A stretch of 64,000 nt of DNA from contig NZ_JBEWYP010000001.1 in the NCBI RefSeq assembly GCF_040566555.1, forward strand, positions 744,001-808,000, read 5' to 3'. A program made the translations under genes and the position numbers. This DNA is from Sediminicola sp040566555 (lineage in GTDB: Bacteria > Bacteroidota > Bacteroidia > Flavobacteriales > Flavobacteriaceae). Below are positions 25,172-34,020 of this stretch, piece by piece (position 1 is the first letter of the stretch; each line of letters begins with the position of its first letter). The notes beneath the pieces were generated by a model. That model made no database searches and was not told the origin of the DNA. It saw only the letters and a program-made list of their open reading frames with translations.

Positions 25172-28021
25172 ATGAGGACAGACGTATTTGCATTGCGCCA
25201 TATTGGTATAAGAGAAGAAGACCTTCCAGAAATGCTTAAAACGGTACAAGTAGATAATTTAGAACAATTGATCTATGAGACCTTACCGGATGATATAAGG
25301 TTAAAAAAGCCGTTGGATCTGCCGATGGCCATGAGTGAACACGAGTTCCTCACCCATCTCCAAAAGCTTTCCGAAAAAAACCAAGTTTTCAAGTCGTACA
25401 TTGGACTTGGATACCACGAGAGTCTTACCCCTTCTCCGATTAAGAGAAATATTCTTGAGAACCCAGGATGGTATACGGCCTATACCCCTTATCAGGCAGA
25501 AATTGCCCAAGGACGCCTAGAGGCCTTATTGAATTTCCAAACCATGATCTGTGATCTTACGGGAATGGAATTGGCCAATGCCTCACTATTGGATGAAAGC
25601 ACCTCTGCTGCCGAGGCTATGACCATGCTTTATGAAGTGAGAAGTAGGGATCAAAAAAAGAACAATACGGTTAAATTCTTTGTTTCCGAAGAAGTTCTAC
25701 CACAGACCTTATCCCTTTTAAAAACAAGGGCCATACCTTTAGGCATAGAGTTGGTTATTGGTGATCACAGCTCTTTTGAATTCACTAATGATTTTTACGG
25801 GGCATTATTACAATATCCTGGCAAATACGGTCAAGTAAACGATTATGCATCTTTCGTGGCCAAAGCGAAAGAACAAGAAATAAAGGTAGCAGTTGCTGCT
25901 GACATCTTAAGTTTGGTATTATTGACCCCTCCAGGAGAATTTGGAGCCGATGTTGTAGTGGGTACCACCCAAAGATTTGGGATTCCATTGGGTTACGGTG
26001 GACCACACGCGGCATTTTTCGCAACTAAGGAAGAATATAAAAGAAGTATTCCCGGACGTATCATTGGGGTAACCAAAGATACAGATGGCAAGCCTGCCCT
26101 ACGTATGGCATTACAAACCAGGGAACAACATATAAAGAGGGATAAAGCCACCTCCAACATATGTACTGCCCAGGTTCTATTGGCCGTAATGGCAGGAATG
26201 TATGCCGTATACCACGGTCCAAGAGGATTAAAATATATTGCGGATAAAGTACACTCATCTACAGCTACTTTGGCCTATGCGTTGGAAAAAATGGGCTTGG
26301 TCCAGACCAACACTTCTTATTTTGATACTATTCTCGTTAAGGCCGATGCCAAATTGGTTAGACCGGAAGCAGAGAAGAACGAGGTAAACTTCTTTTATCC
26401 AGATGCCGGTACCGTAAGTATCTCTCTGAATGAAGCTACCTCTCTAAAAGACCTACAACAAATAGTTGATATTTTCGCAAAGTCACTTTCCAAAGAAGGG
26501 GTGAAAATTGATAGTTTGTCAAACAAAACTTTCATTGATGGTTCCATAAAACGTACTTCCACTTTCTTGGAAAATGCTGTTTTCAACTCTTTTCATTCAG
26601 AAACACAATTGATGCGCTACATTAAAAAATTGGAGCGTAAAGATTTGGCGTTGAACCATTCCATGATCTCCCTTGGTTCTTGCACCATGAAATTGAATGC
26701 AGCCTCGGAAATGCTTCCACTCAGTACTCCACAATGGGGCAACATACATCCATTCGTCCCTGTTGAGCAGGCTGAAGGATATCAAATCATGCTCAAGGAA
26801 TTGGAACAAAACCTAAACGTCATCACTGGATTTGCCGGAACATCATTACAGCCCAACTCGGGTGCCCAAGGTGAATATGCGGGTTTAATGGCCATAAGGG
26901 CCTATCACGAATCCAATGGCGATCACAACAGAAACATCTGTCTTATCCCTGCTTCTGCCCATGGAACCAACCCTGCTTCCGCTGTTATGGCAGGAATGAA
27001 AGTAGTGGTTACAAAAACCGATGAAAAAGGAAATATAGATGTTGGCGATTTAGAGGCTAAAGTTGAACAGCACAAAGAAAATTTAGCTGCTTTGATGGTA
27101 ACCTATCCATCTACCCATGGGGTATTTGAATCTTCTATTAAGCACATCACAAAATTAATCCATGATAACGGAGGTCAGGTCTATATGGACGGTGCCAATA
27201 TGAACGCCCAGGTTGGACTTACCAACCCAGCTGCCATAGGTGCCGATGTATGTCACTTAAACCTTCACAAAACATTTGCTATTCCCCATGGCGGTGGTGG
27301 ACCGGGAGTTGGACCAATCTGCGTTGCAGAACAATTGGTTCCATTTTTACCTGGAAACCCACTTATTAAAACAGGAGGAGAAAAAGCCATCACAGCTATT
27401 TCTGCAGCTCCTTGGGGTAGTTCATTGGTTTGCTTGATATCCTATGGCTACATAAAGATGTTGGGGGAAAAAGGTCTTACCCATTCTACCAAAATCGCTA
27501 TTTTAAATGCCAACTATATCAAACATAGACTTAGTGGTAAGTTCGATGTCCTTTATACAGGAGAAATGGGACGCGCAGCCCATGAAATGATCATCGATTG
27601 TAGGCCTTTCAAAGAAAACGGAATAGAAGTAACGGATATCGCAAAACGATTGATGGACTACGGATTTCATTCTCCAACCGTTTCCTTTCCTGTTGCAGGG
27701 ACAATGATGATAGAACCTACGGAAAGTGAGGGATTATCTGAATTAAACCGTTTTTGTGACGCAATGCTTTCCATAAGAGCAGAAATAGATGAAGCTTCCT
27801 TGGAAAATAGCGATAACGTCCTTAAAAACGCACCACATACCTTGGACATGGTCACCAATGATAATTGGGAATTCCCATACAGCAGACAAAAAGCTGCATT
27901 CCCGTTACCATATGTATCGGAAAATAAATTCTGGCCGAGTATCAGAAGGGTAGATGAAGCTTATGGAGACCGTAATTTAATATGTACTTGCGCACCAATT
28001 GAAGCGTACGCAGAAGCATAA
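25172..28021 (+). CDS. gcvP: Glycine dehydrogenase (decarboxylating), P protein
   Basis: 949 residues from ATG 25172 (MRTDVFALRHIGI), the usual flavobacterial length; the in-frame TTG 39 bases upstream lies in the promoter. It is a single-chain P protein with a tandem of two related halves. The PLP lysine is Lys700 in HLNLHKTFAIPHGGGGPGVGP, and GSCTMKLNAASEM is the second-half start motif. It decarboxylates glycine and passes the aminomethyl group to GcvH. gcvT/gcvH are not in the window. No glycine riboswitch seen in the leader. A rho-independent terminator follows. Confidence 0.97.
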   Translation: MRTDVFALRHIGIREEDLPEMLKTVQVDNLEQLIYETLPDDIRLKKPLDLPMAMSEHEFLTHLQKLSEKNQVFKSYIGLGYHESLTPSPIKRNILENPGWYTAYTPYQAEIAQGRLEALLNFQTMICDLTGMELANASLLDESTSAAEAMTMLYEVRSRDQKKNNTVKFFVSEEVLPQTLSLLKTRAIPLGIELVIGDHSSFEFTNDFYGALLQYPGKYGQVNDYASFVAKAKEQEIKVAVAADILSLVLLTPPGEFGADVVVGTTQRFGIPLGYGGPHAAFFATKEEYKRSIPGRIIGVTKDTDGKPALRMALQTREQHIKRDKATSNICTAQVLLAVMAGMYAVYHGPRGLKYIADKVHSSTATLAYALEKMGLVQTNTSYFDTILVKADAKLVRPEAEKNEVNFFYPDAGTVSISLNEATSLKDLQQIVDIFAKSLSKEGVKIDSLSNKTFIDGSIKRTSTFLENAVFNSFHSETQLMRYIKKLERKDLALNHSMISLGSCTMKLNAASEMLPLSTPQWGNIHPFVPVEQAEGYQIMLKELEQNLNVITGFAGTSLQPNSGAQGEYAGLMAIRAYHESNGDHNRNICLIPASAHGTNPASAVMAGMKVVVTKTDEKGNIDVGDLEAKVEQHKENLAALMVTYPSTHGVFESSIKHITKLIHDNGGQVYMDGANMNAQVGLTNPAAIGADVCHLNLHKTFAIPHGGGGPGVGPICVAEQLVPFLPGNPLIKTGGEKAITAISAAPWGSSLVCLISYGYIKMLGEKGLTHSTKIAILNANYIKHRLSGKFDVLYTGEMGRAAHEMIIDCRPFKENGIEVTDIAKRLMDYGFHSPTVSFPVAGTMMIEPTESEGLSELNRFCDAMLSIRAEIDEASLENSDNVLKNAPHTLDMVTNDNWEFPYSRQKAAFPLPYVSENKFWPSIRRVDEAYGDRNLICTCAPIEAYAEA

Positions 28022-28047
28022 GAATCCCAACAAAACAAATACCTCAG

Positions 28048-28080
28048 AGCCTCCCTTATCATTTAGGGAGGCTTTTTATT
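28048..28080 (+). terminator. Terminator of gcvP
   Basis: AGCCTCCCT/AGGGAGGCT stem with T-rich tail, 26 bases past the stop. Confidence 0.85.
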
Positions 28081-28124
28081 AGCAACTAATCATGAATCAT
28101 TTTGAATTGGACATCGTAGTATTC

Positions 28125-28140
28125 ATTATGCATGCATAAT
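28125..28140. promoter_or_regulatory. Perfect 16-bp palindrome upstream of the KASIII operon
   Basis: ATTATGCATGCATAAT is its own reverse complement, ending 36 bases before the KASIII ATG at 28177. Candidate operator; the binding protein is unknown. Confidence 0.4.
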
Positions 28141-28176
28141 AATATTTGTTAAATTGCGCTATATTGCACCTATTAT

Positions 28177-29247
28177 ATGAACACTACTTCTATGACTATT
28201 GGTATTACAGGCACAGGTTGCTACCTGCCAACAATTATCACCTCAAATGAGGATTTTGGCAATCATGAATTCCTTAATTCTGATGGCACAACATTCAATA
28301 GTCCAAATTCGGTAATCATTGAAAAATTCAAGGGTATAACTGGGATTGAAAAAAGGCGGTATGCCGATACTAACCTTAACACCTCACATCTAGCTTTTAA
28401 AGCTGCCGAAGAGGCCATTGCTGATGCGGGTATTGACAAGGAAGAACTTGACTATATAATATTCGCCCACAATTTTGGGGACGTGGCACACGGACAGTCA
28501 CAAGGGGACACCCTCCCAAGTTTGGCTACTAGGGTTAAGCATCAACTCCAGATACAAAATCCAAAATGTGTGGCCTACGACCTTTTATTTGGTTGCCCAG
28601 GATGGATAGAAGGGGTTATTCAGGCGTATGCATTTATAAAAAGTGGCATAGCCAAAAAATGTCTCGTTATTGGGGCTGAGACCTTGTCTAGAATAGTTGA
28701 TAAGTACGACAGGGATTCTATGATCTATTCCGATGGCGCCGGAGCTACAATTATTGAGGCCAATGCCGAAGGAAATATTTTGTCACATGCCTCTGCCACA
28801 TACGCCAATGATGAGGCTTATTATCTATTTTTTGGAGATTCGTATTCCCAAAAAGATTCCTCAAAAACAAAATACATTAAAATGCACGGCCGGAAAATAT
28901 ACGAGTTTGCCGTGACTCATGTACCTGGTGCAATGCGCGACTGCTTGGATAAAAGTGGTGTTGGCATTGAGGAGGTCAAAAAAATATTCATCCATCAGGC
29001 GAATGAAAAGATGGATGAGGCCATTGTAAAACGTTTCTACAAATCATATGGCCTTGAAATGCCAAAAGATGTGATGCCAATGGTCATCAATCAACTGGGC
29101 AACAGCTCTGTAGCCACAATCCCTACACTCTATGATATGGTTAGAAAGGGAAAATTAGAAAATCAGGAAATAAAAAAAGGAGATGTTGCTATATTTGCAA
29201 GCGTTGGCGCGGGAATGAACATAAACGCCTTCGTTTATAGATATTAG
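28177..29247 (+). CDS. 3-oxoacyl-ACP synthase III-like enzyme
   Basis: 356 residues of the thiolase-fold KASIII family. The complete Cys-His-Asn triad is visible: Cys140 (LLFGCPGW), His273 (IFIHQANE), Asn309 (QLGNSSVA). It condenses an acyl-CoA with malonyl-ACP or a related donor. Sequence around the triad (GCPGWIEGVIQA rather than GCSGFxYxL) and the inserted QSQGDTLPS region suggest a specialised, not housekeeping, FabH. The methyltransferase gene starts 1 base after its stop, and a GT2 gene follows, so it belongs to a three-gene operon of unknown lipid-related product. Confidence 0.88.
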   Translation: MNTTSMTIGITGTGCYLPTIITSNEDFGNHEFLNSDGTTFNSPNSVIIEKFKGITGIEKRRYADTNLNTSHLAFKAAEEAIADAGIDKEELDYIIFAHNFGDVAHGQSQGDTLPSLATRVKHQLQIQNPKCVAYDLLFGCPGWIEGVIQAYAFIKSGIAKKCLVIGAETLSRIVDKYDRDSMIYSDGAGATIIEANAEGNILSHASATYANDEAYYLFFGDSYSQKDSSKTKYIKMHGRKIYEFAVTHVPGAMRDCLDKSGVGIEEVKKIFIHQANEKMDEAIVKRFYKSYGLEMPKDVMPMVINQLGNSSVATIPTLYDMVRKGKLENQEIKKGDVAIFASVGAGMNINAFVYRY

Positions 29248-29248
29248 C

Positions 29249-29785
29249 ATGTACGAAAATAATTTTCCGAATAAAAGATTCAAACATACCGCAGCATTTT
29301 TACAAAAACACATTAGCAAAGACCAGCCCATTTTAGATCTTGGGGTGGAAAATCCTTTTTCAAAAATCATGAAAGAGCAGGGGTATTCCGTAATGAACAC
29401 CCAGGGTGAGGATTTGGATCTCGAATTTACATCGGTAAAGAATTCCACAGCCGAAGTGGTTACTGCCTTTGAAATCTTTGAACACCTTGTAGCCCCCTTT
29501 AATGTTCTTCGTGAAATAAAAGCAAACAAACTGGTTGCGAGCATCCCTTTGCGCCTTTGGTTTTCCAGTGCCTATAGAAGCAAAACGGATTCTTGGGACA
29601 GACATTATCACGAATTTGAAGACTGGCAATTTGATTGGCTCCTGGAAAAAGCGGGATGGGAGATAAAAGACCGTGCCAAATGGACCAATCCCGTAAATAA
29701 ACTGGGCATTAGACCCTTATTGAGAAGCATAACCCCTCGTTATTATATTGTATATGCCGAAAGGAAAACTCCAAAAGCATCCTAA
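29249..29785 (+). CDS. Class I SAM-dependent methyltransferase-like protein (degenerate motif I)
   Basis: 178 residues. The fold order fits a class I methyltransferase: motif I region ILDLGVENPFSKIM (Gly-poor; the usual DxGxGxG is reduced), then GEDLDLEF and VVTAFEIFEHLVAPFNVLREIKA (post-I/II: the FEHL is characteristic of this methyltransferase group). Cofactor binding is uncertain because of the altered motif I. It begins 1 base after the KASIII stop and is followed by the GT2 gene after 20 bases; the three probably act together. Confidence 0.75.
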   Translation: MYENNFPNKRFKHTAAFLQKHISKDQPILDLGVENPFSKIMKEQGYSVMNTQGEDLDLEFTSVKNSTAEVVTAFEIFEHLVAPFNVLREIKANKLVASIPLRLWFSSAYRSKTDSWDRHYHEFEDWQFDWLLEKAGWEIKDRAKWTNPVNKLGIRPLLRSITPRYYIVYAERKTPKAS

Positions 29786-29805
29786 GAAAAAACAAATTGT
29801 TTTCT

Positions 29806-30660
29806 ATGAAATACAGTATCATAATCCCTGCACATAACGAAGAGATCCATTTAAAAGATGCATTGTCTTCCGTACTTAGGCAGACACTTCAACCCAGTTC
29901 CGTAATTGTGGTCAATGACAATTCTGATGACGCTACAGAAAGTATCATAGACGATTTTACAGCGCTAAATCCTATATTTCAGAAGCTAAATATCATATCC
30001 TCCCATCTCCATATGCCCGGCAGCAAAGTGGTGAATGCTTTTAAAAACGGGCTAGATCAACTACAAGTAGAGTATGATTTCATTGTGAAGTTAGATGCCG
30101 ATATTATTTTGCCTGACAACTATTTCGAAAAAATAGCCAATATATTCAACAATTATCCAAATGTAGGTATAGCCGGAGGGTTTGCTTACGAACAAGATGA
30201 GACCGGCGAGTGGAAAAGAAACCACCCTATGGACAATGATCATGTGAGGGGCGCATTTAAATCCTATAAAAAGGCTTGCTTCCTGGCCATGGGAGGTCTT
30301 AGAAATGCGATGGGATGGGACACTGTAGACGAGTTGCTGGCCAAATTTCACGGGTTTGACATCCATACCGATGAAAGCTTAAAAGTGAAACATTTACGGC
30401 CCATTGGAAAAGCCTATAACAAAAGAGCAAAACTTTTACAGGGCAAAGCCATGTACACCATGCGCTATGGTTTTCTTATTACCCTTATCGCATCGGCAAA
30501 AATGGCTTGGAAACATCGAAAATTAAAATCGCTCTTGGATAACTTAAAAGGCTTCTTTGGCGCTAAAAAAGAGAAGGCTCCCTTCTTGGTAACTGAAAAG
30601 GAAGGTGACTTCATCAGGGCTTTGAGATGGAAAAATATCAAGGGTAAACTATTGGGATAG
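29806..30660 (+). CDS. Family 2 glycosyltransferase
   Basis: 284 residues from ATG 29806 (MKYSIIIPAHNEE); the upstream in-frame TTG gives no family residues. It is a GT-A fold with VVNDNSDDATE and the metal-binding KLDADIILP (DAD). There is no obvious transmembrane segment except a weak one near the C-terminus (YGFLITLIASAKMAW). Third gene of the KASIII-methyltransferase-GT2 operon. Acceptor unknown; a glycosylated polyketide or lipid is a hypothesis from context only. Confidence 0.9.
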   Translation: MKYSIIIPAHNEEIHLKDALSSVLRQTLQPSSVIVVNDNSDDATESIIDDFTALNPIFQKLNIISSHLHMPGSKVVNAFKNGLDQLQVEYDFIVKLDADIILPDNYFEKIANIFNNYPNVGIAGGFAYEQDETGEWKRNHPMDNDHVRGAFKSYKKACFLAMGGLRNAMGWDTVDELLAKFHGFDIHTDESLKVKHLRPIGKAYNKRAKLLQGKAMYTMRYGFLITLIASAKMAWKHRKLKSLLDNLKGFFGAKKEKAPFLVTEKEGDFIRALRWKNIKGKLLG

Positions 30661-30725
30661 CTCACCCTTATCCTAGCAGATATATTCAATTAGGATAGAA
30701 AAGAAGCCATCAGAACCTCAAATCA

Positions 30726-32402
30726 TTATTCCAACACCTCTTTTATTGGCTCTCCGGTGGATCCATTCGGAAAAGCAATTCCCAACAAAGCAGCAATTGT
30801 AGGAGCAATATCAGGTATTTCAGTTTTCACAACCGTACTTCCCCTTTTTATTCCTTTCCCAAAGAAAAATAATGGAACATGCGTATCATAGGAAAAAGCA
30901 GAACCATGGGTAGAACCTGTTATCGAATACTGAACTGTAGAAGGCTTTAATACCAATAACACATCTCCCGAACGTTTTTGATTGTAGCCATTCTGTAAGA
31001 TATAAGGAATTCCCGTGGTATACTCATTCTGCCACATTTGATTGGCGGTATACGTTCGTTCAACACCATCATATCCAAGCAATTCGTTAGCTATGGTCAC
31101 TTGGACATTTTCCAGACTAAGATCCAATCCTTTGATTACCCCATGATCCAGGAAAATTTGATTATTCGATATATTACGGATCAAATCTTTCGTCCCATAA
31201 GTATACCCAACAAATTCATTTAACTTTTTTAGCATCTCTGAAGATTGAATATATCCCGCTGGAATTTTTTGATCTATAAGATAGGCAGGCACCTCGTTTG
31301 CTCCGTGGTCTGAGGTTAGAAAGATTGTATACTCCCCTTTCCCTACTTTTTTGTCCAAAGCTTTAAGAAGACGCTCCAAATCCCTATCTAACCGGATATA
31401 TGTGTCCTGCACCTCCTTGGAATCCACTCCAAACATATGCCCTACATAATCCGTACTTGAAAAGCTTACGGCTAGAAAATCCGTGATCGCGTCCTCCCCT
31501 AAATCTTCGCCATCCAATGCAGCCAAAGCGAAATCTGCAGTTATACTATTACCATAAGGGGTAGATTTTAGGAGATTAAATTTTCCATTGGCATCCCAAA
31601 GAAATGGAATATCATGGGGAAAGGTAGTCGTGGTCTCTCCATTAAACATTCCTTCATAGGGGCTCTCATCCGAACCACTCTCCAAATAGGTGGCTATGTC
31701 CTTGAAGGTGTTCCATGGTTTTTTATAATCTTCAACAATATTTGATGCATTAAAATCCTTAACCCACTTGGGCAGCTCCTGCATATAAAAGGTGCTGGTT
31801 ATCCAATTTCCTTCATCTCCACCCTGCAGCCAATATGCACCATTCGCGGTATGTCCGCCTGGTAAAACTGCTCCCCTATCTTTTAAGGAAACGGCAATTA
31901 CCTTTCCGCGCATCTGGGTATGCAATCTAAGTTCATCGGTTATGGTTGTTGTGTTCATCCGATGGGGTGACATTTTCCCTGCATTGGTCAAGGTTCCAAC
32001 TGAAGCGTAAGCCTCGTCACCTGCGCAATACACACTTTTACCAGATTCTTTATCATACCAATCATTCCCAATTATACCATGTATAGAAGGGGTGGCTCCC
32101 GTATAGACAGATGCATGACCAGGTCCAGTATACGTGGGTGCATAATTAAAATGGTTGTTTTTACATGTAAATCCTTCATTTGCCAACCGTTTAAAGCCAC
32201 CGTCACCATAATGATCCCAAAAACGCGTTACATAGTCATAGCGCATTTGATCCACCACTATTCCTACCACCAATTTTGGTTTTGTTTGAATGGAGGTGGG
32301 ATTTTGAGTATCAGATTTACTTCTTTTCTGGGCTTTAATTGTACTAGGTTGGTTTACGAATAGGAAAAGCAAAAAGACTAGGAATACATTATTTTTGATC
32401 AT
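30726..32402 (-). CDS. pafA: PafA-type alkaline phosphatase
   Basis: 558 residues with a signal peptide (to about AQK at residue 26). It matches PafA, the phosphate-insensitive monoesterase of Bacteroidetes: metal ligand Asp51 (VVDQMRYD), nucleophile Thr92 in PTYTGPGH, Asn113 (GNDWYD), and Lys174/Arg176 (SLKDRGAVL). Spacings of 41 and 21 residues match those of the studied Elizabethkingia enzyme, counted from memory. A second metal set is in LTSDHGANEVP. It is periplasmic and releases phosphate from organic esters. It is convergent with the GT2 gene and divergent from mlaE. Confidence 0.93.
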   Translation of the reverse strand: MIKNNVFLVFLLFLFVNQPSTIKAQKRSKSDTQNPTSIQTKPKLVVGIVVDQMRYDYVTRFWDHYGDGGFKRLANEGFTCKNNHFNYAPTYTGPGHASVYTGATPSIHGIIGNDWYDKESGKSVYCAGDEAYASVGTLTNAGKMSPHRMNTTTITDELRLHTQMRGKVIAVSLKDRGAVLPGGHTANGAYWLQGGDEGNWITSTFYMQELPKWVKDFNASNIVEDYKKPWNTFKDIATYLESGSDESPYEGMFNGETTTTFPHDIPFLWDANGKFNLLKSTPYGNSITADFALAALDGEDLGEDAITDFLAVSFSSTDYVGHMFGVDSKEVQDTYIRLDRDLERLLKALDKKVGKGEYTIFLTSDHGANEVPAYLIDQKIPAGYIQSSEMLKKLNEFVGYTYGTKDLIRNISNNQIFLDHGVIKGLDLSLENVQVTIANELLGYDGVERTYTANQMWQNEYTTGIPYILQNGYNQKRSGDVLLVLKPSTVQYSITGSTHGSAFSYDTHVPLFFFGKGIKRGSTVVKTEIPDIAPTIAALLGIAFPNGSTGEPIKEVLE

Positions 32403-32515
32403 GCTGAAAATCTTAAAGACGTAAATTTAAATAAATAAATACCTTTAAAGGATAATTGAAGCTTAAATGAAAGCTAATATTCCTATTTTTACAGCAAGAA
32501 GTCTATTTATATTAC

Positions 32516-33253
32516 ATGAACTACTTAGCATCTATTGGCAGCTATTTTATTATGATTAGAGAGGTTTTCAAAAAACCTACAAAATGGCCCATCATGAAGT
32601 CCCTCATTTTAAAAGAGATAGATGAATTGATTTATGGCTCTTTGGGAATTATAATATTTATTTCCTTTTTTATCGGCGGGGTGGTTGCCATTCAAACAGC
32701 CCTTAACATCACAAACCCGTTCATACCAAGGAATTTAATTGGTTTTGCCACCAGACAATCCGTAATTCTGGAATTTGCACCTACCTTTACCTCCATCATC
32801 ATGGCCGGTAAGGTAGGCTCATATATCACCTCCAGTATAGGGACCATGAGGGTTACAGAACAAATAGACGCCCTTGAGGTAATGGGAGTCAATTCCCTTA
32901 ACTACTTGGTATTCCCAAAAATCATTGCGCTATTGCTTTATCCATTTGCCATCGCCATTGCCATGTATGTGGGTATTTTTGGTGGTTGGGTCGCAGGTGT
33001 TTTTGGAGGATTTAGCTCAAGTGCCGACTTTGTAGAGGGGCTGCAGTTAGATTTTATTCCGTTCCACGTTGCCTATTCCTTTATCAAAACAATGGTATTT
33101 GCATTTATAATTGCAACCATCCCCTCCTTCCATGGATATTATATGAAAGGTGGCGCCTTGGAAGTTGGAAAAGCCAGTACTACTGCCTTTGTGTGGACCA
33201 GTGTTACCATTATCATTGTAAATTACATGTTAACTCAATTACTACTAGGCTAA
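32516..33253 (+). CDS. mlaE: MlaE-family ABC transporter permease
   Basis: 245 residues with the MlaE/YrbE permease pattern: about five to six hydrophobic segments and the motif GKVGSYITSSIGTMRVTEQIDALEVMGVNSLNYLV (EQIDALxVMG is diagnostic). It moves phospholipids or other lipids between the membranes in concert with MlaF. The stop TAA overlaps the mlaF start by 1 base (TAATG), a coupled start. mlaD was not found in this window. Confidence 0.94.
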   Translation: MNYLASIGSYFIMIREVFKKPTKWPIMKSLILKEIDELIYGSLGIIIFISFFIGGVVAIQTALNITNPFIPRNLIGFATRQSVILEFAPTFTSIIMAGKVGSYITSSIGTMRVTEQIDALEVMGVNSLNYLVFPKIIALLLYPFAIAIAMYVGIFGGWVAGVFGGFSSSADFVEGLQLDFIPFHVAYSFIKTMVFAFIIATIPSFHGYYMKGGALEVGKASTTAFVWTSVTIIIVNYMLTQLLLG

Positions 33254-34020
33254 TGATAGAAGTAAACGATATATACAAGTCATTTGGAAATTCGGAGGTC
33301 CTAAAAGGAATCACCACCAATTTTGAAAAAGGGAAGACCAATCTGATTATTGGTCAATCTGGTTCAGGGAAGACCGTCTTCTTAAAATGCCTTTTGGGCC
33401 TTTTTACCCCGGATAAAGGGACGATCAGCTATGATGGAAAAGTGTATTCCAAACTCTCTGGGGACGAGCAAAGGGATTTACGTCAAGAAATGGGTATGGT
33501 ATTTCAAGGCAGCGCCTTGTTCGATTCCATGACAGTGGAAGGCAATGTTATGTTTCCTTTGGATATGTTCACCAAACAATCCAAATCGGAAATGAAGGAT
33601 AGAGTTGACAGGGTATTAAAGAGGGTAAACCTTATTGATGCCCACCATAAATTTCCTTCTGAAATATCCGGGGGGATGCAAAAAAGGGTTGCCATAGCCA
33701 GAGCGATCGTAATGAACCCCAAATACCTATTCTGCGATGAACCCAATTCTGGGCTAGATCCGAAGACGGCGATCATGATAGACAACCTCATCATGGAAAT
33801 CACTGAGGAATATGATATTACAACTGTGATCAATACCCATGACATGAATTCTGTAATGGAAATAGGGAAGAAAATATTGTTCCTAAAAAATGGTCATAAA
33901 GAATGGGAAGGGACCAACAGAGAAATCTTTAAAACAGATAATGAAGCTGTGACCGACTTTGTATACTCTTCTGAACTTTTCAAAAAGGTAAGACAGATGT
34001 ATGTGGAGGAGCGCAATTAA
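33253..34020 (+). CDS. mlaF: MlaF-family ABC transporter ATP-binding protein
   Basis: 255 residues from ATG 33253 (MIEVNDIYKSFGN), directly coupled to mlaE; a longer upstream frame has no family sequence. Walker A GQSGSGKT, signature SGGMQKRVAIARA, Walker B YLFCDEPNSGLDP, and the switch His in NTHDM are all present. It energises the MlaE lipid transporter. The 3' end overlaps the convergent DUF389 gene by 4 bases. Confidence 0.95.
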   Translation: MIEVNDIYKSFGNSEVLKGITTNFEKGKTNLIIGQSGSGKTVFLKCLLGLFTPDKGTISYDGKVYSKLSGDEQRDLRQEMGMVFQGSALFDSMTVEGNVMFPLDMFTKQSKSEMKDRVDRVLKRVNLIDAHHKFPSEISGGMQKRVAIARAIVMNPKYLFCDEPNSGLDPKTAIMIDNLIMEITEEYDITTVINTHDMNSVMEIGKKILFLKNGHKEWEGTNREIFKTDNEAVTDFVYSSELFKKVRQMYVEERN

